Source of the DNA: Prinia subflava
Taxonomy: Eukaryota; Chordata; Aves; Passeriformes; Cisticolidae
Assembly: GCF_021018805.1 (NCBI RefSeq)
Contig: NC_086248.1
Coordinates: 100,427,739-100,491,738, forward strand
DNA: 64,000 bases
Direction: 5' to 3'
Made by a program: the position numbers and the translations under genes. Below are positions 37,758 through 50,400 of this stretch, one piece after another. The notes beneath the pieces are model-generated. The model was not told the origin of the DNA. It saw only the letters and a program-made list of their open reading frames with translations, and made no database searches. Positions within the stretch are counted from its first letter, which is position 1. Each line of letters starts with the position of its first letter.

Positions 37758-38848
37758 AGTAGTAAAGCAGCTCAAGGAAACAGCTTCATTCCTCACCACA
37801 GTACGCTGACACCATCAATATCCTGATATCTTAGCTGGAGAGAACATTTTTTGTCCAGACTCTCTCTGAGAAGAAATTTATTTCATCCTCACCTCTAACA
37901 ACAAGGGCTCAATTATTCTCTTCAAGTTACTTTCTGCCAGGGCTTCAGTTCTCAAGTGCTCATCCATACAAACATGCATCCTAATCTGCATTTGTCACTG
38001 TTATTTTTAATATGTAAGCCAATTATAGTTAGCTTTAAATAGAGAAGCCTAATGAGAAAATGTATCCCATAATTAAAATAAAAATGAATCAAGAACTTCC
38101 TGCCAACATTAACTGCTGATTTTACAGCAAGGTTGCCTACTCTTTTCTTCCATCTCTATATTTGAGTTTTCATGGGGTTTTTTTCCCCCCTCCGAATTAA
38201 AAAAAAAATAATAAAGGTTAGGATATTTGCTAAGGATAAAGTTTTCCATGTAGAACCTTTTGCAACTTTTTTTAATTGCTAATTTAAGTCTTATATATTC
38301 TTTTCAAAAACCTTAGCCTTATAAAAAACAGGAAAAATTCCTTTCTACACTGGCAAGAGCTCAATTACGTATTCTAAAAATCTGTACAGAATTAAAGTAT
38401 AGCAGACCATCTAAAATTCACTGGCTGTCCATTTATTAAGACTACACATATATTTAAAGGAGAAAATTGTTTCTTCTTTGGCTATCTAAGATCTATTTCA
38501 CACTTTCTCTGTTCCAGACACAAAACTGTAATTAACTTGAGACTTCTATTTGGTATCAATATAGCCCTGTCAGCAAGCTAGAATGTTTAATATGCACTGC
38601 TCCTCTGTAGGCATATTAATGAAGAATTGCCTGCCACTGCAAAACATGTTAAATTTCAGCATTTCCATATGGTCAGATACCACGTCAAAGAAGTTTCGGT
38701 GCAGTGATTTTTAGGCTCAATGTCACCTCCATGCCAAGCTCTCCGCATTTAGAAATTGAGGCAAAAAATGTTATTCACAATAATTTGTGTGGATATTCAA
38801 AATTTCTCACCACGTTTTCAGTTTAACTCTCTCTTGACTGTTTTAAGG

Positions 38849-38898
38849 GAAAAACCCAAACAAACAAACAACACCAACAAAACAAACAAACAAACCCC
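38849..38898 (+). repeat. (AAAC)n simple repeat
   Basis: About 50 bp of CAAA units with ACACC interruptions. It is a low-complexity tract and shares its unit (reverse complement) with the TTTG tracts at 12.35 and 24.6 kb. Confidence 0.92.
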
Positions 38899-40883
38899 AC
38901 CAGCTATTAGAATTGGAAAAAACCCAAATTTCAAGTCTCCACCTCAAAACAGATTTTAAAAATAGACTTTAGAGTTAAATATATATACATAAATATAATT
39001 CCATATAAATAATGAATGGCTAAGGCATGAAATGGATTTGTAAGTGCAAGTTTACGATGTTTTGTTTCAGAAGTACTGAAATGCACCCGGCCAATTCCTC
39101 AGTGAAAAGCAGCCACTGGGTTTCCCAGAGGATTGTAAAGTAGAGTACCTCTGACACACACAAGATTTATTCTACACTCTACACGAGGAGGTTGATTTTC
39201 AAGTCCCTGGCTTTACTGAGGCACAATGAGAAACTGACCCCAAGTCTCAGCTAGCTCCTATATTTAGAGCTTACAAGTATCAAAAGAATGCTGTAACATC
39301 ATTATTATTTCCTTAATAGTGAAAAAACCTCTTCTTTCTTGGACTGGTTGCCATCAGATTTCAATTATTGACAAATAAATATTGACAAAAGATGGCTTTT
39401 GTACACCTAAAGCGTTTAATGCAAAGCTGAGTCATTTCACTGACCCTATGGTTGCCAGCTTTAGATTTATGAACTCTTAAGGGTTAAGACCATTCTTAAG
39501 AAGATACAAGTTGTTTCCACAGATTTTATGGCATAAATTATTTCTGTTAAAAAAAAAAGGCTGAGATGGAAGAAAAAAAAATGGAAGAGTAAAAGGCAAA
39601 TGTTGACTTTGTAGAAAAGCAGCTTGATCTGGATTTTTTCATGGAAGAATTCTACCATAGTTTCTCCAGTTCAGAAAACATCTTTTAACACCTTTAAAAA
39701 ATTTTAGCACATGTTACGTGATTACAATTTTCACTGTTGTAAGAAAATTCACTCAAACTCATGTCAAACAAAGACCATTATTTCAAAATAGTGTTTTTCA
39801 GTCACGATAAATCCTCTTTAAAAACAAAAGCAAGAAAAAACCTGAAACAACAAAAAATAAACCAGATTATAAACACAGTTTTAGATTCATGTTGCTTTGA
39901 CACTCATTAAAAATAGATGATTTTGACCGATATGACAACACTGCAAAAAAGAATTGCTTAATTATGTTGGATATGAACTAAAGTTAATAAGATTCAATTA
40001 CAGAAAGCATGTTTACAGCACTTCCTTGAGCTTGCTACCACACAAGCTGTTCTACTTTTTAACTATTATGAAAAACATAACATCAAGACAGCCACATTAG
40101 CAGAAACCATCCTGTTGTGGTCTCAACTTTTTGTCTTCCACTGAACTGAGTGAACTGGAGTCACAGTTTTGAGTAAAGACAGACAAGAAAAGTCTGTCAT
40201 TTTAATGAGGCAAAATACTGTATGCTAATGCCTCTGGCCAGCCCTAAAATGATCTTTCTTCTTCTGAACTTTAGATAACTACAGCACCCCCTCTTATTTT
40301 TTGAACGCTAGTCTGTTTTTCTGGTCATCCTTTCCCTTAGTTGGAGACACTGTCTCTGAAGAAGATTTTTAGGAAAAAACCTTCAGATCACTTAGGAAAT
40401 ATGCAGGTTTTGATCTAAATATCACAAAAAGTTCCTCCCAGGTCTGAAAAAATCAGGACTGCTTGTTTTGAGGACAGCTTGCTCGCACACATGAATCTTG
40501 AAGATCATCCTCTGATTTTTACCTATGACAGTAAATGACTATAAATCCACTATGCTAATATAGTTATTTGTGACGCAAAATATGAATGAGTACTCGGGGG
40601 TTACATCTTAATTTTAGCTTTAAAATCAAATTGGTTGCATTTTCTTCAAAAAACTTCTGAAAATGCATGTTCCTGACACAACAGCTCTCATTACTATAAG
40701 TTAAACTGCAGTCTACAACTTCTCAGAACAACACATATTGGGCAAAGGCTGAATCAGAGAATTAAGAACAGATTTTCAGCAGAGTTATGCTGTGCCATCT
40801 GTCCTTTAAGTTCTTGTTCTAGCTGGTTTTCAGTCTCACAGGAGAAGACCAGTAAGATGGATATCAAGATATTGAGAAATAAG

Positions 40884-40987
40884 CTTTCCTCCTCTCTGTC
40901 CTTACATACATCTCTCCCTTACTTACCTTCCCTCCCTTGCTCTCTCTTATCCTTCCTCTTCTTCTCTACTCTTTTGCTTTTACCCAG
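40884..40987 (+). repeat. Polypyrimidine (C/T-rich) tract
   Basis: About 100 bp of mostly C and T on the plus strand, with a few purine interruptions (CTTCCTCTTCTTCTCTACTC and similar). It is low-complexity. Such tracts can form triplex DNA, but mirror symmetry is not evident. Confidence 0.8.
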
Positions 40988-42054
40988 CTGTACAACCATC
41001 ACAGCAGCAACTGGAAAGCAATAAAAATACGCCTGAAGTGGCTTTAAGTAAGAGACACCCAGCCTCAGGTGCATCAACGCATCACAGAAATCAGTGCAGA
41101 CGCCTGACTCCGTAAAGCTGAGATGCAACACCTGCATTTTCACTGGGAATGGTGCTAGGACACTTGTCATGCCCAGCTGTCCCCTCACCTAATGCACAGA
41201 AACCTGTCTGCTGCTGTGGCTCCTTGCAGGCACCTGCCACTGCTCCAGGCCTTGTACCAGATGTGTTTTCCCCTGAGAACAGAGGCAGGGGCTTGTCAAG
41301 GTCTCTGTTGTTCTGACCCAGCCTCTGATTTCTAACCACTTCGGAACTGGGCTTTTTCAGCAAAAACTGTGGTTAATCAGAGTGCAAATTTCCCTAACAC
41401 TCTGCACCTATTTAAACATTTCATCTGTTTGCAAATTTTTCTAAAACAGTTTATTTGTTAGTAATCTGAGGAGCCTGCTTGCACCCACTAATGGTAATTA
41501 CACAATGTGAAAAAACATGCACCAAATATATGCATGGAGAGGACATTTTTAAATTTTTTAAACATCCTGATCAATTACAGTAATTAGCATTAGCTGGTCA
41601 ACATCACCTAAATGATAGTGCTTCATTCAGAGAAATAAATGGAACCAACAATTATATCAAGGCTATATTTGCTTCCAGATGATGTGCTGTTACCACGTGA
41701 AAAATCTGCCTATTTTCTGTGATTCCTTAAATGCCTTTCTCCATAGTATGCAATCTGTGAAGTGTCTTTTAAAAATCCAAAACAAACTGAAGAACTCACT
41801 GCTTTGTTCAGCAAGTGTGTGTATTGAATGATGGAGAGGAATTAAAGCCACTTCTAGCAAAAAGCTGCAAACATGGAGCAGTGTGGAATTCCTCAAAGAG
41901 ATTGAAAAACAAGGTAAAAAAACCCCAGATTTCTGAAACATCCTGAGCACCCGAGTCCAGCATAGAAGGAGCAAAAACCAGAAAATAAAAGGCTAAGGAG
42001 TTCAGGTACTACTATTACAGAAATGTAGAATTATTTAGTTTGGAAAAATTTAAT

Positions 42055-43165
42055 CACATAGATTGTTTCCTTTCTGCTGTATTGTATTTCCTGCTAAGAT
42101 GAAGTCCCCCAGGAGAATATGGGCTAGGAGTTGTGAAACTCCTCCCAGCTGCTTATAACAATATTTCATCTGCCTCTTGAGCCTTCTTGGGTGTTCTGTA
42201 ACAGGCCAGGATTTGCCTTGTTGGCCTTCTGCTGGATTCTTACCCATAAACATTCTACCTTGCCAGCGCTGCCATTGAACATCTTGAAACAATTGAGACA
42301 CTCCCCAATGTTCAGCACTACCCCACTGCCTCCCCTTCCCTCCCTGCTGATGCCTTCTGAAAGCTTTACAAGCACCCATTGCTGCACTCCAGTTGTGTGA
42401 CCCATCCCACCCCATGTTTCCACCATACCCACCCATGTCCCAGTTTTCCTGTGGCACTGTGGCTTCCAGGTCCTCCTGTTTTCTGCCCACATCATAAGCA
42501 TCGGTGGAGACACACTTCACTGGGGCCACTGATTCCACCACCTTTTAGGAGGGAGAAGCCTTGATCCCTACGCCTGTTCTCAGGCATTTCCATGGTGTCT
42601 AGCACATCAATGAAGCTTGTGCCTTTGCTGCCGTGTGGATCTCCATCCCCTCACTTTACTGAGACAGCAGACCCGGCAGACAGAGGGACCTCCATCACAC
42701 ACCAGCACTCAAACCATGTTGTCCCCATGCTTATCTCTCTTGATCCTGGCCTTAACCCTTTCCCCCTTCTAATTTATAGTTCAGAACTTTCAACGAACCC
42801 TGCTAATTCCTGTGCAAGAATCCTTTTCTCCTTAGGGACAGGCGGGCCAGTCTGTCATGGACAGACTGGCTCTTGTATGGAGACACCATTCCATGATCAA
42901 AATATCCAAAATTCTGCTGGTTACACCAGGCTCAAAGCCACATCTTGATCTGCTGGCTCTTACCGTTTTTTCCCCTCATCATTCCTTCTAAAAGGAAAAA
43001 TAGAGGGGAATACTCCTTGCACTCCTGTTTTTTTCACTAGTCCCCCAAGGTCCTAAACTCACCATTGGTTACCCTTGGACTTCTTGTTGGAACTTCATCA
43101 CAAAGTAATCAGTAATGGATGATAATCTGAAGGCTGTACCAGGATAGAAACTATTCCAGGTATGT
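42055..43165 (-). mobile_element. CR1 LINE, 5'/middle fragment with ORF1 and ORF2 remnants
   Basis: This long piece lacks the common 3' end and instead covers upstream CR1 sequence. Reading the minus strand from 43165, the first part (to about 42750) matches the C-terminal esterase (SGNH-type) part of CR1 ORF1. The next part (about 42560 to 42055) matches the N-terminal endonuclease domain of ORF2. The minus frame 42050-42541 shows the endonuclease signature blocks: KQEDLEA, SHNWSAAM, a CLWVRI-like block in another frame, YKQLGGVSQ and LLGDF. The family's conserved TETWW block is changed here, so the catalytic Glu is not visible, and LLGDFN reads LLGDFI. Frameshifts and stops break both ORFs, so the copy is dead. 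Mid-element fragments like this are rarer than 3' fragments. Confidence 0.88.
42846..42870. repeat. Short perfect inverted repeat inside the CR1
   Basis: GCCAGTCTGTC / GACAGACTGGC, an 11-bp perfect stem with an ATG trinucleotide loop. It lies in the ORF1 part of the CR1 fragment and may be a chance product of drift or a local templated mutation. Confidence 0.8.
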
Positions 43166-44054
43166 TAGGTAGGTATCATTTTAGCATTAGACTTACCAGT
43201 TTGTCATTATGTCAGCATTAGTTCTAAAAGTGCCATGGTACCTGCTAAATATTTGCTTTGTTTCAATCTGTTTGAAGAAGCTGCTCAGATTTTCTTCCAC
43301 TAAGCTTCTGTCTGACTTGGTTATTCTCTATGACTTCTAGAACAGGAGAATTGACTGCTAAGCATCTAAAATTTTGTCTCCAGGTTAAGATACAGGGTAT
43401 CAGATGGTTTGAAACAACGTTGAAGAAGGCAGTATGAACAATTTGCTATGCTGCAATTCTGTATTTGCTATTCTGTTTGGCAACATTGTTGTGCTCTTTT
43501 TTCAATATATATAATTTACTCACTGTATTATACTGAAGATGTACATCCTGATGAAATAAAATCAACTATACAGGACAGCAACTATCTGTAATGTTTTATC
43601 CTACTTTTTCAACAGCTGTTTCCTTATAATAACAGAAATATTGAAGAAAATTAGTAGTATGATCACAGGATAATCGTAAAATTAATCATAACCTTTTTTG
43701 TTAACGGCTTCAGGAGTCTTTCTATGTGGTCTCTATAATCTCACCTCCATAAAGTGATGCAATCTGATGCAAATATCAGAGGATTTAATTTTCCAGCATA
43801 GGCTGCAAACTGACTGTTGATGAGATGTATGTAACTCATGTTCATGTTTCCCCAGTTAGGGAAAGCTAATGCCCTTCTTGCCTTGTACTCAAAACTGACC
43901 TTAAATCTACACAAAACGTTTTTTCAATCAAGAAAATAATTTACCTGATTACATGTAAAATGTAGATGTTGAAACATAGCATGTTTTTACCTCAACATGT
44001 AAGTGTTGATTTGCCTTTCTGTACAATGACAGAGCAGTGAAGTCCAAATGTTTC
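43166..44054. other. Unique AT-rich DNA between two CR1 fragments
   Basis: No gene or repeat recognised. It separates two minus-strand CR1 pieces that do not appear to be parts of one interrupted element. Confidence 0.55.
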
Positions 44055-44495
44055 TTAACCAGCTACAGGCTTGGAGCATTGAGTACCTCTCTAGAAAGCC
44101 TGTTCCAGTGTTTGACCACCCTCTCCATAAAGAGAGGTCTACTCTAAACCTAGCCTGACACAGCTTTGAGCTGTTCCCACACATCTGGTCACGGGATACT
44201 AGGGAGAAGAGCTCAGCTCCTCCCTCCCCACTTCCCCAGCCCAGGAAGATGCAGAGAGCTATGAGGTCGTCCCTCAGCTTCCTTTTTTCCCAAACTGGGC
44301 AAGTCCAAAGTCCTCACCCACTGCTCACAGGACATTACTTGAAGCCCATTAACCTACATGGGCTTTACTGACCTCTTTTGGATGCATTCAAGAACCTCCA
44401 AGCCCTTCTTAAATTGTGGGGCCCAGAACTGCCCACAGTGCTGGGGATGAGGCTGCACTAATACTGAACACAGCGGGATAATCATCTCTTTAGAC
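44055..44495 (-). mobile_element. CR1 LINE fragment (ORF2 3' part)
   Basis: The plus strand carries the reverse complement of CR1 ORF2: GCCTGTTCCAGTGTTTGACC, CTCCATAAAGAGAGGTC, GGGGCCCAGAACTGCCCACA and CTGAACACAGCGGGATAATC. The extreme 3' tail is missing or unrecognisably diverged. About 440 bp remain, 5'-truncated, with frames interrupted. The copy is inactive. Confidence 0.9.
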
Positions 44496-47400
44496 TCAGA
44501 ATAATTTCTTTAGGCTGGTTTGTAATTCTTCATGTTCTGATCAAGAGCAGATGATCAGAGTACAAAAAAATCACAAGCAAATTTTAACAACATTTTTACC
44601 CAATATTGTGTATTATTTTGTCACACAGGTGAGACAGGTAATACCAGCACTGATACTTGTAAAATTCATCTTCAAAAGCATAACAGATCATTAACCTTTA
44701 ATTTCTTTTGTAAGCTGAATTAATAAGACAAAAATGGAATTTTTATTTTGCAGATTGGTCCAATGACACTGGAGAAGAGTATACATCTCTAGCTAGAAGT
44801 TAAATCTTCCAACATGAACATCATCTAGTTAAAAAAATAGTGTTTTACAAAATACCGAAATATACCTAAAATGGTCCTGCATTTCTTTCTAGGAAAGTAA
44901 TTTATTACACATTTTGTCTTCAAAAAAAATTGTTTTCAACCTGCTACTTAATATGCTATTTGGAAATCTCAAGGGTGTTCTGAGAGTATTGTCAGATGTA
45001 TGAAAAAAAGCGCAAGATCTTCTCTAACACCAGAGATGAAAACAATCAGATTCCTGTCCTATGGGAAATTTTGGTTTCACCTGGGGCTATCCTCAGTTGA
45101 CATGATAATGTGTATTTACTGGATACATCTTATGGAAAATAATTTCTAAAAAGCCCTGTTGATGATATCTTCTCCAAGATACAGCTTTAAAGTTAGCTAA
45201 TACTCAAAAAAAAAATACACACATTAAAAAATCCTATTTATCTTAAAATTCTATATTCCATTTCAGACTGTACAAAGTATTTATATAAATAATAATCTAA
45301 AGAGAAAAACACATTTTTTTTCTACTAAAATTACTAGTATTTCTGATATGTTTAGTTTTGCTTTTTCCTAAAAAAATTCCATGTAGTTATCAATATTAAT
45401 TTTGGTATTTTATGAATTTAAAAAAAATCAGGTTTGAAATTTATTGCCTTACACATATTTTTAAATGATCCTTTTTTTAATATATATTTAATTTCACAAA
45501 AGACTGACAAATTTATATAAACTCTGAATACCGGATAAAACTTTTCTTTTCTTGAATGGACTATTTATCATTTAAAGTTGCTGAAGGCTAAACTTTACAA
45601 CTGCCTGACTCAGGTGCAGTATAGAGTAACAGTAATTTCCAAAGAAGTGATGGACAACTGGGCAGGTTATGGAAAGGGAAGAACCTCCCTGGGTATAGAT
45701 ATTACCTTCCAGACTTCGTTGATCCAAGTATTATCCTGGAATAATTATAACTTGGATTAAAACCAATGACATTTCAAAGTGACAATGCAGCAACCTGAGG
45801 AGTGTATTTAATTGAGAAATCACATCCCCAGAGTATCCAAGTCACTAAGCCATTATAATAATTAACCACATCCCCTGTAATTTTTTTACTGTTTATGATA
45901 CAACTGAGATTTCTTCCCTGCATGTCCTTATTGATTGGCAGGTCTGTCCCTGGAACACATCAGTCTTTGCCTAGAGTTTGCTTTGGGAACATCCATTTTA
46001 GCATCTCTATTCCTCTTATAAGAAATTATTTCACTTATTTGTATTTTTAATTCATGTGACATTGTTATCATGATACTAATTAAAAGGATGCCATTTAAAG
46101 AAAGTGGCATAATGCACATCCTTTGAAGATCATTTCAGTACCCCGTTATGAAAAATTGTTCATAATGATTACAGAGTTTATTTGTGCATTTTCAGAGTTC
46201 CAGCTTCAAGAACAGATTCAACCCACTTTTCTGATGGCCTCTAGATACATTCTAGGGGGAAATGACTCAGATGAAGAAAGAGAAGATTACAGGCATTTAG
46301 CTCCTACTCTTTTAAAAAGGATGAAAACAAGCCTGATGCTGCAATGCCACATCAGTGGGGAAAGGAACAGGTTGCTTTTGTCCTTCCATTGCCTCTTCTG
46401 AGCTGTGCTGTTTTCCCAGTGGGGCTGTAGAGCAGACTGGCTCAGGTGCTCAGAACATTAAAGAAAATTAATTAACATTCTGCATGTGGAAATATAATAA
46501 TGTACTTGTTTGGACCTGCAAGATAGAACTTCTTATGTGGTAATAGTGGCATCAAGATCTCATGCTTTAAAAGAAAATATTTTCCCTGATTTTACTAAGT
46601 GACCTCTTTGCACTTACTGTTATCCACTCAATCTGGGTGCCTTGCTCAGGCTAATTTTTCTAGGTAGTGATGCAAACTTCTTTTAACACAGAAAAGAAAA
46701 GTGCACTAGAATAGCCATAATCACATGATGATAATAGTAATAATAACAACAATAACAATTATAAATAGTTTCAGTACTTTGCTTTATGTGGGAGGATGTA
46801 GTAAGGTCCACTTTGATAGAACTCCTCCCTCAGTCAGTGAGTGCAGAGGGTGCTCATGGATGCACGTCCTCTCATCTTGAAACGCCAATCTTTTTAAGAA
46901 AAAAATGTGTACTGAGCTTTGCAAAGATGAGCCAGTTTTGCTTGCACAACTTCAGGTAAACTTGGCATAATATAAAAATATTACTAGATTTCTGATATAT
47001 TTACCACATGGCTAATTAAGGACTTGGGGACTTCCTAATATATGGTTATACATATAGTAAAGGAAATTCTTTTGAAATGAGGGTCTAGCATAAGAATTAA
47101 TCAGGTTAGGAGAATCTGGTATGTTTTTATCTGTCTCAGTAGGACCTTAAACCTATGGTTATTGTTCCAGTACTTCAGCAGTAAAGAAATTGTTTTATAT
47201 ATAATTTTGGCATGATTTTATAAAGGTTATAAACAAATCCATCATCAACTGGAGTCAATATACGTCAACAACTTGCTAAATACCATGTATGAGATTTAAG
47301 GCAACTAATGTTGACTAAAATAAGATTTAACAGACAGCTGCACTTTCATTTGCAGTTTGAAACTTAAATTAACCAACTTCACCTGTTTAAAAGAGACATT

Positions 47401-50400
47401 TAATATATCTACCTAACAATTTGTATAGAGATCTCTAGTTCTCATGTTTTGCAAGAAAAGATTTAGGTTACATTATTTTATAGAACTCAAATCCTCTTTT
47501 TTTTTTTTTTTTTTTTCTCTAACTAGTAATTTAAGACTAAAAGGAAATACAGGTGAAATGGAGAAAAGAATCCCTGAGAGTTTCTGCTGTAGCATCTTGA
47601 TTAGTGAGAGGGACAATGTAGTGATGAAATGGTGAAACTTGCTGATAGAAATTTGCACAAACATCCCATACTAAGGAAAACATTATAATTCAATTAAGTC
47701 TTGTTTTTAGAACCAAATGAAGCTAATTACTGGTGTTGGTGTATCTTTCACTACAAGTTTTCCCTTGTACATCTAATTAATGTCAACAACCAATGAATTG
47801 GTCCCCATGAAGAGATAATTGACCACTATGGCTCATTCACTTTCACCTGAAGAAGAGAGACATACCATATTTTATGAAAGTTCATTTTCTCCTGCCAAGG
47901 GTCATCTCTAATTAACATTTCTTTAAACTGAATATTTATTTCCAGTTGTGCAGCTGAGAAAGTTTTATGCTGCCTTTGTTCTAAAAGAAATTAAAAACTT
48001 ATTTGCAGTACCACAAATACACATCAAGGGAAAACTGACAAACATATCTAATTGAAAAGTAGAAAAAGCTTTAGTTTAAAAAAAGGATTTTTGTTGAGCT
48101 AAAGGTCAATGAAGTTGTAATGGAAGCCAACAAAGCTGTAATATATTTATGACTTGGCAGTTTGCTGGAATGAATTGGTGCAGACCCAGCGACTCCAGCT
48201 GAAACTGTGATTATCAAAAAATGGTACCAGCCTGCTCTACAGCTGAATTCTTTGTCCTTATGTCATTTATACTCCTCTCTCAACCTGAATATTGTAGCAT
48301 TTTCAAGAAACAAAGCAACCTTCTTTTTTCTTCCCTAAAGACAAGTATTATTCTGTTAAAATTTTGCCCTTGTTGCTTCATAGCTCTTGCTCAGTTGGCA
48401 AAAAAACACATACCTTCTTCTTTGTTTTCAAGCAACATGAAGTCCCACCCTTTGACTAATATTTGGCCTTTTCTCAACGAACCGTGTCCTCAGAGTTTAA
48501 AGCAAGAGACCATTAATAAAAGCCCAAAGCTAGTTATATATTGTCACACCTTCCTGTCTGAAGAACATAATTTATAACATTTATTTTCCAAGGTTAAAAG
48601 CCTGAAATTATGGTCTGAGGGATGAAAAAAGAAGACATAGATAATTTCTTATAATGGAGAGAGTAATTTGTGTAACCATTTTTCAGACCAACTTAACTAA
48701 AAAAATAACATTGATCTACCACATTCATAAACAAGCTTGAGAAAGCACACAGAAATACAGAGTATTGGAAATAAAAGTTGATAAACTAATTTTCATTTTT
48801 TTAATATGGAAATTTAACACCTTTTCAAGGTATTCTGGCCACCATAAAAAGACAAAATGAAGATAATTCCTATTGAAATTGTAATAGACAAATTACTGGA
48901 GAGGTTAGAAAATTGGATGCTGTTCAGGAAAGCTGCATTTCATGAGTTTATGTGGAAACACTGAGGATTTGCTGCAGCTGCAATTTACAATTGGAAGATT
49001 TGTGAGATAGTAAAATGCATCTCTAGGGATGGAGGAAGACACATTATTGTTCAAGAGATGACCAGGGCATCTGTACTGAAAAATTAACTTCAATAAAGAA
49101 AAACAAGTATTTTCTATTTTTCATCTCAAAAATGGGGAGCAGAACCTTTGCTAAGTTCTGGTTTTGCTATCTGACACCCTACAGCTACTCCCTGACCTCA
49201 GCAGAGACACAGGATAACACTGACATCAGCAATTGTCTTTTCCCATAGTCAGAATTTCTCAATTTGGAAGCAGATGTGAACAGTTTTCATCAATAAATAA
49301 TTCCAATTCAGCAATAATTTCATAGATGATATACAGATTTTGCTGTTAGCAGGCTATGTCCAGTACTGGTAGGATGCCAGATTCAATACTAATTCTGTCC
49401 CAGTTTTATACATTTTTTGTTTTTAATATTTCTTCTTCATTCTCATATCTCAGAGTTGCGTGCTGTGAGTCTTGACTCATGATTGATCAGAACAAATTTT
49501 GTGCTTTAGAATTGCTGCAGTGGTATAAACGTTTCATCTTCATTGTCAATGTGAAATTGTTCATATAAACATAGGGGTTTTTAAAGATTTCTTTTTTAAT
49601 TACTTGGTGTATGCATGATGCAAACTCATGAGTCAATAATCAAAATTTCTTAACCTGAAGAAAAAAAAGATTTTAAGCTATCAGAGAAGTCTGCATGGGA
49701 CCTGAAAGAATATTAAAGGTATCAACTTTTGAGCATACATTAAATCCTCACAAGGAGAGGTAAAATAAATGGGAATCAGAAATTCTAGTCTTGGAAAATG
49801 TAGCTGACGACACCCCAGTATAATTTTTTTAAAATCCTTTCCAAACTGTGCTACATGTAGGGTATATAAGTATCTCCCATCTGCTCCTTGAGATGAAAGT
49901 GAATTATCTAGTCGGGAATGGGAATGAACTATCTGCATCAATGATTCCTTGTGTCTAAACTAGCTAAGCTTTTCTCAGAAAAGCGGGGGTGGAGGGGGGG
50001 CTGGTTTTATTTCTTTAGTCTGGGCCTCTTTTTCTCTTTTTTTCTGGGAACTGTGGCAGTATCTCTAGATGATATTTTGCTTACCATTCTGATATAATAG
50101 TTGGGAAGCTTCTGATGTTTTTCATGGTGTAAAACTATCCAGACAATTTTTTAAGCAGAGTCAAATGATCCCTTGCTAAAATCTTCAGGAGGTATTTAGG
50201 CATAGATCTCTGTTGGAAATGCCAATGAGCTAAAGGACATTAATAGCTTTGTATCATGGTTACTTGCAATTACATTGCAATCCAAATTTCTGTTTAAATG
50301 CTTGTATTATAGGTAATTTAATTATGTGAGACGAGATGAATTATTTAAAGTCACTTTATCAGGTAAGTTTTAGAAAGAATAGTCTCCCTAAGAAGCCCTT

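Larger units (their letters stand above)
37758..42054. other. Unique AT-rich non-coding DNA with simple repeats
   Basis: No gene recognised. Contains the (AAAC)n tract and polypyrimidine tract listed separately. A more GC-rich patch at 41160-41350 yields open frames of about 90 codons on the minus strand with no recognisable domain. Confidence 0.6.

Noticed and set aside
42050..42541. 163-codon minus-strand frame as a host gene
   Set aside because: It matches the CR1 ORF2 endonuclease N-terminal region with broken motifs; it is a dead LINE fragment.
46123..46401. 92-codon frame with an acidic GGNDSDEERED stretch after a TGCATTTTCAG acceptor
   Set aside because: Acidic stretches arise from GA-rich DNA. 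No family match beyond composition and no convincing donor.
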